Assembly (NCBI GenBank): GCA_964508895.1 | Contig: CAZDWF010000036.1 | Span: 1 to 28,704, forward strand | Direction: 5' to 3' | From: M55B132 sp964508895 | GTDB lineage: Bacteria; Bacteroidota; Bacteroidia; Bacteroidales; B18-G4 | Length of the DNA: 28,704 bases | In this document: one piece after another, positions 16,464 to 22,794 of the stretch | Position numbering within the stretch: position 1 is the first letter of the stretch | Layout of the letters: the number at the start of each line of letters is the position of its first letter | Position numbers and translations under genes: made by a program | Notes under the pieces: model-generated | What the model saw: the letters and a program-made list of their open reading frames with translations, nothing else | The model's database searches: none | What the model was told of the DNA's origin: nothing

Positions 16464-16533
16464 AAAATGGCTTAATAGCCAAATAGCAGGAAAGCTAAGC
16501 TTAATCGGAGGGACCCATTTGGGTCCCTTTTTT
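16464..16533 (+). ncRNA. Candidate structured RNA element, copy 2
   Basis: Same layout as copy 1. Hairpin 1 is TGGCT (16468-16472) with AGCCA (16477-16481), loop TAAT. The 19-base core ATAGCAGGAAAGCTAAGCT (16483-16501) is identical to 16274-16292 and contains hairpin 2 (TAGC-AGGAAA-GCTA). The terminator stem is AGGGACCC (16509-16516) with GGGTCCCT (16521-16528), then a T-run. Both copies are also preceded by a similar stretch: TTAC, then 2-3 bases, then TTCTTT. This may be a shared promoter element and supports two independently transcribed genes. Confidence 0.4.
16509..16533 (+). terminator. Intrinsic terminator ending RNA element copy 2
   Basis: A perfect 8-base stem (16509-16516 with 16521-16528) closes an ATTT loop and is followed by Ts at 16528-16533. 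Confidence 0.85.
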
Positions 16534-16540
16534 AATAGGA

Positions 16541-16640
16541 ACATCGAACACCGAACATCATGATATAAAAATTGGTAAATAGTATTATTTCCACCTCATC
16601 CATCCTTACATCCCTCAATCACTTAACCCCTTAATCACTA
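16541..16640. repeat. Degenerate short tandem repeats at the 3' end of the flavoprotein gene
   Basis: Three 7-base units, ACATCGA, ACACCGA and ACATCAT, run from 16541 to 16561. At about 16614-16645 two 16-base units with the common core AATCACT overlap the stop codon region of the minus-strand gene. The pattern resembles the 7-base repeat in the GWxTD gene in period but not in sequence. Confidence 0.45.
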
Positions 16641-17831
16641 AACATACTTTCCCACACTATCCTTAAACCCACTATCCTGCAATGATTTTATCAGTAGTGA
16701 TTTCATCACCCTGTTATTCCTGGAGAGGTATAGAATAAGGTTTACAAAACCAGCAGATCGGCTAAGTCTCTGTATAAGGTAATTCATCCTGAATTCTCTA
16801 TAGGTTTTACTATAGACTTCCTTATCAAACTGCTTGTTGAAAGTGGCAGAGAAATCATTTGCTTTAATGGCAATCTGAATATGCTTTGCGGCAAGCAATC
16901 CTGTTCTGATCGCATTCCCAACACCTTCTCCCGATGCAGGATCAACCATGCTGGCAGCGTCTCCTGCGAGAATATACCTGTTTCCTGAAATACTTCTTTT
17001 TTTTGTACAAATAGGGATTATACCTCCTTTTAAGGCTGTTAGTTCTTTTGCATTTTTAAACCTGGGGGCAATATTCTTGTTATTATTAATTATCTCGTAG
17101 AATAAGTTTTTAAGATCTTTTCGCTTATTCGCTGCTGGTATAATTCCAAGTCCAACGTTAAATATGTTATCCTTCTCAGGAAATATCCAGAAATATGCAG
17201 GAAGTAGTTCTTTGAGATAATGTAATTCAATGAAATTGTTTTCAGAATCAGTTGCTAAGTTTTCATAATATGCCCTGATAGCAATTATACTTTCTTTGTA
17301 ATTTTGAGGCTTGGTGGATTTCTCTAATAAAGATCCAGGGCCATAGGCCCCAACAGTAATTCTGGAATTAATGATTGTGTTGTTGGATATCAATGTAATC
17401 ACCTCGTTTTCAATAGTGTAGTCTTTAATTATTGCAGCCGTTTTAATCTTTATATTTGAATACTTTTTTAATTCCTGGAAATATATATTATCGAAAATCT
17501 TCCTTTTAATAATTAAGCCTCCTGAATTATATAATTTTTTATTAAAAGGTATTTCCAGCATTCTTCCGGTAGGAGAGTAGATTCTGATCCCATTTGACGG
17601 GAGGACATCATCAGTTGATTTTATTTTCTCAACAACTTCAGGAAAATTTTTGTTTAATTGTCGTATAGTATCAAAGCTCAGGGCATCACCACAAACTTTC
17701 TCCCTGGGAAATTCATCTTTATCAATGATGACTATACTTATTTCCGGATTTTCCCTGGCTAGCTTTAATGCACATGATATTCCAGCGGGGCCTGCACCTA
17801 TTATACTTACATCATAATTATTCATTGACAT
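16638..17831 (-). CDS. Geranylgeranyl-reductase-family FAD-dependent oxidoreductase
   Basis: Flavoprotein of 397 residues in the geranylgeranyl reductase/digeranylgeranylglycerophospholipid reductase family, whose members reduce isoprenoid chains or related double bonds. The FAD-binding Rossmann motif G-A-G-P-A-G is at 12-17 in DVSIIGAGPAGISCALKLAR. FPREKVCGDALSFD (41-54) is the conserved Cys-containing active-site loop. The second FAD motif is YILAGDAASMVDPASGEGVG (286-305). WIFPEKDNIFNVGLGI (215-230) matches the substrate-domain block of the family. The substrate is not certain: in Bacteroidota it may be a quinone side chain, a lipid or a hydroxylated acyl chain. It stands alone on the minus strand, divergent from the sigma-factor operon across about 150 bases. 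Confidence 0.8.
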   Translation of the reverse strand: MSMNNYDVSIIGAGPAGISCALKLARENPEISIVIIDKDEFPREKVCGDALSFDTIRQLNKNFPEVVEKIKSTDDVLPSNGIRIYSPTGRMLEIPFNKKLYNSGGLIIKRKIFDNIYFQELKKYSNIKIKTAAIIKDYTIENEVITLISNNTIINSRITVGAYGPGSLLEKSTKPQNYKESIIAIRAYYENLATDSENNFIELHYLKELLPAYFWIFPEKDNIFNVGLGIIPAANKRKDLKNLFYEIINNNKNIAPRFKNAKELTALKGGIIPICTKKRSISGNRYILAGDAASMVDPASGEGVGNAIRTGLLAAKHIQIAIKANDFSATFNKQFDKEVYSKTYREFRMNYLIQRLSRSAGFVNLILYLSRNNRVMKSLLIKSLQDSGFKDSVGKYV

Positions 17832-17909
17832 TAAATTAGTGCATAATAAAAAATTGAATTCCAGATACTGCCACCAATGAGATCATTGTTTTTTGTTTAA
17901 ATTCATCTA

Positions 17910-17917
17910 CAAATATA
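17910..17917 (-). promoter_or_regulatory. Predicted -7 box for the flavoprotein gene
   Basis: On the minus strand TATATTTG (17917-17910) fits TAnnTTTG exactly and lies about 80 bases upstream of ATG 17831. No TTG is found at the expected distance, so the -33 element is weak or the promoter needs an activator. Confidence 0.45.
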
Positions 17918-17934
17918 AACTATGTTATTAAAGA

Positions 17935-17947
17935 TTGCCTGAGGCAA
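17935..17947. promoter_or_regulatory. Perfect dyad between the divergent flavoprotein and sigma-factor genes
   Basis: TTGCC-TGA-GGCAA is a perfect inverted repeat with 5-base arms. It lies 42 bases upstream of the chosen GTG start of the ECF sigma gene and about 20 bases upstream of the -7 box of the flavoprotein gene, so a protein bound there could act on both promoters. Its TTG could also be read as a start codon in frame with the sigma gene, which I think less likely. Confidence 0.35.
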
Positions 17948-17988
17948 CATTTTTATTATTTTCATGCCTTATTATTAAATTATCTTTA

Positions 17989-18567
17989 GTGCAGCATAAA
18001 GTAAATAGGAAATTTGATCCGGATATTTTAGAAAAGATATCTGGAGGAGATGAGAAGTCTTTTGAGTTGCTTTATAAGGCATTGTTTAATGAGCTTTGTC
18101 GCTATGCATACCGATACCTCAATGATGAAAATTCTGCATATGAAATTGTTCAGGATATATTTGTGAAACTTTGGGAGAAGAGAACAGAAACTAAAGGAAT
18201 AAAATCTGTAAATAGCTACCTGTACCGATCAGTCTATAATGCTATAATAAATTATTTCGATCATCAAAAGGTTATCAGGCGTCATGAAGTATTTGCCATT
18301 GTTGAATTGAGAAAATTTGAGTTGGGAGATTTTGAAGATACTTTTTATGGATGGGATAATTATGATAAACTTCATGAGTTTATTGATCAGCTTCCTGAAA
18401 AAAACAAGAAAGTGTTTAAGTTGAGATATTTTGAAAATTACAGCTATAAAGAAATATCAAAAAGGCTTAATATTACTGATCGTACTGTTGAAACACATAT
18501 TAGGAATTCTTTGAAAGATTTAAGAGGAAAATTTAAATCATTCCTGGAAAAACAATATTTATTTTAA
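17989..18567 (+). CDS. ECF RNA polymerase sigma-70 factor (FecI-type)
   Basis: Extracytoplasmic-function sigma factor of about 192 residues. Region 2 includes FELLYKALFNELCRYAYRYL and AYEIVQDIFVKLWEKR, which bind core polymerase and the -10 DNA. Region 4 includes LPEKNKKVFKLRYFENYSYK and the helix-turn-helix EISKRLNITDRTVETHIRNS for -35 recognition. I chose GTG 17989 because it puts the family's usual D-P-D-I-L-E-K-I-S-G-G-D-E opening near the N-terminus. TTG 17935 would add 18 residues with no family counterpart and start inside a palindrome. The anti-sigma gene begins 42 bases after the stop, so the factor is probably held inactive by it until an envelope signal arrives. Confidence 0.9.
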   Translation: MQHKVNRKFDPDILEKISGGDEKSFELLYKALFNELCRYAYRYLNDENSAYEIVQDIFVKLWEKRTETKGIKSVNSYLYRSVYNAIINYFDHQKVIRRHEVFAIVELRKFELGDFEDTFYGWDNYDKLHEFIDQLPEKNKKVFKLRYFENYSYKEISKRLNITDRTVETHIRNSLKDLRGKFKSFLEKQYLF

Positions 18568-18609
18568 AACAAATACCGGAAATTGAATGATTAACTGTCA
18601 TAATATAGA

Positions 18610-19584
18610 ATGAAAGAGTTTTTTAAGGAACATATTGACGAATTAATTGAAAAGTATGCAAATGGAAACATTACTGATAATGAGTCTGTAGAGTTGCTTG
18701 ATTGGGCTAAACAGGATGATCATAAGCAGTATTTTCAGGAGCAACTCTTTATTATTAAATCAGGTAAGAAACAACTGAGTTTTAATGAAAATTCAGCTTT
18801 TGTTGATTTGATGGATAGAATGAATCCATCCAGGCGTAGATTTTTTGGATTAAGATATGCAGCAGCAGCCCTTATTGTATTACTTCTTGCCTTTGTCACT
18901 TTTTTGATATTCTATTTCAATAGTTCTGAAGTGTTAACTGATTATGTAGCAATCGATGACAACCTTGATGTTACTTTGGAAGATAGTTCCAGGGTTTGTG
19001 TAAGGACTGGATCGAAAATTACCATATCTGATAAATTCAACACTAAGGATTGTGTTGTGGAACTTAAAGGACAAGCATTTTTTAATGTTACTGAAAAACA
19101 TGACTGCCAGTTTATTGTGAAAACCGGCATGGTGTCAGTCAGGGTGGTGGGCACATCATTCGATATTAATTATGATACGATATCCGGAGAGGTCAGGGTG
19201 TCACTTGATGAAGGAGTAGTGGAAGTGTATTTAAATGATTCCCTGATTAAAGAAATGATACCGGATGAACAACTGATGATAAGTCAGGAAGGAAATATTA
19301 TATATCAAAAAGCATTAACTAATCATAACTATATAGCCTACAAAACGAAATTGCTTGAATTTGACAATTGTTTGATGAGTGAGGTGGTACAGGATTTGTC
19401 AGACTATTATAATACTTTATTTATAATAGCTAATGATGAGGTGGAGCAATGCATGCTTACATCAAGACTTAATAATGCTTCATTGAACGAAGTGAAATTT
19501 ATTCTTGAAAAAGCGTTGAATACGAATGTTATCATTCTTGATGACAAAATAGTAATACATGGGAAGGGTTGTAGCAAAAAGTAA
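18610..19584 (+). CDS. FecR-family anti-sigma factor
   Basis: Single-pass inner-membrane regulator of 324 residues. The cytoplasmic N-terminal part (about 1-76) would bind the sigma factor. One membrane helix (about 81-103, starting LRYAAAALIVLLLAFVTFLI) leads to a periplasmic FecR domain (about 110-225) with the block MVSVRVVGTSFDINYD. A C-terminal domain of the DUF4974 type (about 245-315, with LLEFDNCLMSEVVQDLSDYY) follows, as in Bacteroidota FecR proteins. It lies directly downstream of the sigma gene, and its last 26 bases overlap the start of the STN-barrel gene. The overlap suggests translational coupling and a functional unit of sigma factor, anti-sigma factor and outer-membrane sensor. 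Confidence 0.92.
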   Translation: MKEFFKEHIDELIEKYANGNITDNESVELLDWAKQDDHKQYFQEQLFIIKSGKKQLSFNENSAFVDLMDRMNPSRRRFFGLRYAAAALIVLLLAFVTFLIFYFNSSEVLTDYVAIDDNLDVTLEDSSRVCVRTGSKITISDKFNTKDCVVELKGQAFFNVTEKHDCQFIVKTGMVSVRVVGTSFDINYDTISGEVRVSLDEGVVEVYLNDSLIKEMIPDEQLMISQEGNIIYQKALTNHNYIAYKTKLLEFDNCLMSEVVQDLSDYYNTLFIIANDEVEQCMLTSRLNNASLNEVKFILEKALNTNVIILDDKIVIHGKGCSKK

Positions 19585-20800
19585 GATAGTTTTACAATGC
19601 ATCTTTATATCTCTACTTTGCTTACTTTCTTTTGAATCGTTTTCACAGGAAAATGATTTACTGGAAAGAAAAGTAAGTTTAGATGTTAATAACGAGAGTA
19701 TTGTAAATATTCTAGTTGAGATTGAAAGTAAATCAGGGGTAAGCTTTTCTTATGAAAGTAATATTATTGATTCCGAGAAGAGGAAAAGTATAAATCTTGC
19801 TAATACCTCTATTACAGACATCCTGGAAGTTATCTTTTATAAAACTTCTCTTAAATATGCTGCTTTAAATGATAAAATAGTAATCTATATTGATAAAAAA
19901 GCTGACATACAATCAAATTCTGCTCAGAAGCTTGTTGTTCCAGTAAAGCAAAAAATTAATATTAATGTCCTAGATACTGTCTACTTTACCAGAATAGATT
20001 CTGTTTTAATTATAAAAACTGACACGGTGTTAACATATAAAGTTGATACTGTAATTAAAGAAGTTCATGATACTGTTGAAAAAATTATAAAAATACGAAC
20101 CAGTGTTTTTGATAAATATAATTCTCATTGGTCGATAAGAATGACATACCAGGTGAATGGTTTTACTATAAATGCCAATCAATTGCATGCTGATAAAAGT
20201 TGGGAATTTGATGAGATTGGGATATCGGAAAACCCTGTTGTGTCGTATTTTACAGGATTGTCAGCTTTATACACTTTCGGAAATTATAGTCTGGGTGCAG
20301 GTTTAGGTTATTATCATATTAATGAAGGTGTCTTGTTTGATTATTCAAAGATCTCTTTCGATTCAACTCAGGCAAATGGAATGCCCGGCGACTCTGGTTA
20401 TATGAGTGCATATGATACAAACTATTATATTTATTCAGGGAATAATAAATATAAGAGTATTGCATTTCCTCTTTCTGCAGGAGTGAAATATTGTATTACC
20501 CCGAAGCTGAATGCAGGGGCAGATATCTTCTTGTATATTAATTACCTGATGAAAATCAGAGGCATGACTATCTCCCCTAATGATAATAGTATTGTGGAAT
20601 TAAGTATGTCTGATTATCGGAAGATCACTACTTATCTATTTGTTAATCCATTTATTGAATATGATTTCTTAAATGGTATATCCTTGTATTTTTCTCCTAA
20701 TATAGGGTGGCAGCTAAGCTCTGATTTTAAAAAGACAAATTATTATGAGAAGAAACGCTTCTTCTATGGATGTTCTCTTGGATTGCAATATAATTTTTGA
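19559..20800 (+). CDS. STN-domain outer-membrane beta-barrel protein
   Basis: Predicted outer-membrane protein of 413 residues. The signal peptide (about 1-29, cut near SFS/QEN) is followed by an STN (secretin/TonB short N-terminal) domain at about 37-113, VSLDVNNESIVNILVEIESK onward. A linker (139-173) repeats D-[TS]-V every 8 residues, five times. From about 188 to 413 the sequence alternates polar and hydrophobic residues and ends in Tyr-Asn-Phe, as beta-barrels do. There is no TonB box or plug domain, so it is not a FecA-like receptor. STN domains contact FecR proteins in known systems, so with the two genes upstream it probably senses an outer-membrane signal. The start ATG overlaps the FecR gene by 26 bases. 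Ligand unknown. Confidence 0.78.
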   Translation: MGRVVAKSKIVLQCIFISLLCLLSFESFSQENDLLERKVSLDVNNESIVNILVEIESKSGVSFSYESNIIDSEKRKSINLANTSITDILEVIFYKTSLKYAALNDKIVIYIDKKADIQSNSAQKLVVPVKQKININVLDTVYFTRIDSVLIIKTDTVLTYKVDTVIKEVHDTVEKIIKIRTSVFDKYNSHWSIRMTYQVNGFTINANQLHADKSWEFDEIGISENPVVSYFTGLSALYTFGNYSLGAGLGYYHINEGVLFDYSKISFDSTQANGMPGDSGYMSAYDTNYYIYSGNNKYKSIAFPLSAGVKYCITPKLNAGADIFLYINYLMKIRGMTISPNDNSIVELSMSDYRKITTYLFVNPFIEYDFLNGISLYFSPNIGWQLSSDFKKTNYYEKKRFFYGCSLGLQYNF

Positions 20801-20982
20801 TGCTATTAACAAAAAAGACTCTTTAATTTTTTTTGTGTAAGAAATAAGAAATTATTACGGGATTTTCCCCGGAAGCCTGTCTTAAATATTAGAAACCATT
20901 CTTGTTATTTGTTACTCATTGGAAATAGAAACGAAAATTTTAAAATGAGAATTCCAAAATTCGTTAATTAAAAATTAAAAAG

Positions 20983-22722
20983 ATGAAGAAAATTATTTTA
21001 ACATTACTAGTGAGCATATTCTTTGTATTAGGAGCTATGACACAAGATACTATTCCTTGTGTTGCAGACTATACATACAATACTACAAATGTATCTTTAG
21101 AAGTGGAGTTTTATGATAATTCCATAGGTAACCCGGATCAATGGACCTGGGACTTTGGCGATGGAAACTCATCAACACTGCAAAACCCTGTTCATCTCTA
21201 TGGCCAGTCTGGAACCTATCAGGTGTGCTTAACAATAGCCACTAATGATACCAGCTGTAATGATATGATTTGCTATAGCGTGCTTGTAAATAACGATACT
21301 ACTATAACAAATTGCGAAAACTATTTTACCTATAATACTAATGACTCGTTGACTTATAACTTTAATGGTTATATGGTTGATTCTTTGAATTCCCTCAGCG
21401 TAGATTATACCTGGGATTTTGGTGATGGATCCACTGCCAATGGTCAATATGTTACACATACATATCTACAGGGCGGTGTAAATATGTATACATGCTGCCT
21501 GACTACTTATCTGATTGAATTATCAGGCGATACCTGTGTTTATACTTCCTGTCAGGATATCTACATTGGTAATCCAGGAGGAGGAGGTTGTGTGGCTGAT
21601 TTCTATTATAATACTACTTCCACTCCTCTGGAAATTGAATTTTTCGATAATTCAACAGGTAACCCCGATCAGTGGACCTGGGATTTTGGTGACGGAAATT
21701 CATCAACAATACAAAGTCCTGTGCATACATTCTCAGCATCAGGTACATATTATGTTTGCCTGACAATTTTTTCCAATGACAGTAACAATTATTGCAATGA
21801 TACCCAATGTTATAATGTTACAGTTATAGATAGTACTTCTAATTCTTATACAGGAATAGTATATCTGCAAAATCAGGTGACTGCTGATGCCGGTATAGTG
21901 CGTTTAATGGAATTCGATTCAATGAGCTCAGGAGTTATAAATGTTGCTACCACTACTATTAATGGCTCAGACGGATCATATACATTTGATCCGGTAAGTC
22001 CTGGATCATATTACATTCAGGCTGAACTTGACAATAATTCAGCATATTATATGCAGTATTTACCTACCTATCATTTGAGCTCACTATACTGGACTTCGGC
22101 ACAAATAGTATGGCCCAACGGAGGAGCGAGCTATGATGTATTTATGATAGCATCGGATTCTAATAGTTATTATGGACCGGGACAAATCTCAGGATCAATA
22201 AACCAGATCACTGATGATTATGTTGAGGATATGGAAGTTCTTCTATTGGATGCTTATAATAACCCATTAACATATACCAGAACAGATCAATACGGACAAT
22301 TTAGTTTTAACGACCTGGAATATGGAAGCTATTATTTACATATTGAATTTCCAGGAATTACATGTGATCAGATTGAGCTTACTCTTGATGCAAATAATCC
22401 TTCACAGAATGTAAGCATCTTTATTGAGAACGGTAATGCATTTGTTGGAATAATTGAAGAAGAGGTTATGATAAGTGGTGAGCTTTATCCAAACCCTGTA
22501 GTTGAGAATGTGAGGCTGAAACTTGAGTCTAAGACATCTCAAATAATAAGCATTACAATTATCAATCAACTTGGGCAATTAATGAAAACAACACTGAAAT
22601 CATTACATCAGGGAGTTAATACCCTTGAAATTAATTCAAAAGAATTGCCAGCAGGCATGTATTATCTGCAAATCCTTGGTGATAATGGTGAAAGGATGAA
22701 TAAAATACTAATGAAAAAATAG
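20983..22722 (+). CDS. Secreted PKD-domain protein with T9SS sorting domain
   Basis: Predicted surface or extracellular protein of 579 residues. The signal peptide is about 1-20 (MKKIILTLLVSIFFVLGAMT). Three PKD domains follow (about 26-102, 111-194, 203-282), each with the core W-D-F-G-D-G. Domains 1 and 3 are close duplicates and contain Cys pairs. Two carboxypeptidase-regulatory-like (Ig-type) domains come next (about 289-385, with GSDGSYTFDPVSPGSYYIQA; and about 398-480, with TDQYGQFSFNDLEYGSYYLH). The C-terminal T9SS type A domain (about 498-579) has GELYPNPVVENVRL and AGMYYLQILG. The build suggests an adhesin or matrix protein without an enzyme domain. It lies 182 bases after the STN-barrel gene and is followed by a terminator; it may be a target of the ECF sigma factor, which is inference. 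Confidence 0.9.
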   Translation: MKKIILTLLVSIFFVLGAMTQDTIPCVADYTYNTTNVSLEVEFYDNSIGNPDQWTWDFGDGNSSTLQNPVHLYGQSGTYQVCLTIATNDTSCNDMICYSVLVNNDTTITNCENYFTYNTNDSLTYNFNGYMVDSLNSLSVDYTWDFGDGSTANGQYVTHTYLQGGVNMYTCCLTTYLIELSGDTCVYTSCQDIYIGNPGGGGCVADFYYNTTSTPLEIEFFDNSTGNPDQWTWDFGDGNSSTIQSPVHTFSASGTYYVCLTIFSNDSNNYCNDTQCYNVTVIDSTSNSYTGIVYLQNQVTADAGIVRLMEFDSMSSGVINVATTTINGSDGSYTFDPVSPGSYYIQAELDNNSAYYMQYLPTYHLSSLYWTSAQIVWPNGGASYDVFMIASDSNSYYGPGQISGSINQITDDYVEDMEVLLLDAYNNPLTYTRTDQYGQFSFNDLEYGSYYLHIEFPGITCDQIELTLDANNPSQNVSIFIENGNAFVGIIEEEVMISGELYPNPVVENVRLKLESKTSQIISITIINQLGQLMKTTLKSLHQGVNTLEINSKELPAGMYYLQILGDNGERMNKILMKK

Positions 22723-22755
22723 TGTTCTGATTATTCTTACATGATTTGACTATTT

Positions 22756-22792
22756 GACTGTCGGGGGAGTTGCCCCGGCAGTCTTTTTTTTT
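22756..22792 (+). terminator. Intrinsic terminator after the PKD gene
   Basis: GACTGTCGGGG (22756-22766) pairs with CCCCGGCAGTC (22773-22783), an 11-base stem with one G-T pair, followed by nine Ts at 22784-22792. It lies between two convergent genes; the T-run favours the plus strand. Confidence 0.9.
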
Positions 22793-22794
22793 AA

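Noticed and set aside
16251..16533. RNA elements as known riboswitches (c-di-GMP, preQ1, SAM, cobalamin, fluoride)
   Set aside because: None of the consensus cores I know for these classes is present, and no gene follows on the same strand.
17935..17988. N-terminal extension of the ECF sigma factor from TTG 17935
   Set aside because: The added residues have no family counterpart and the codon lies in a palindrome; GTG 17989 fits the family start.
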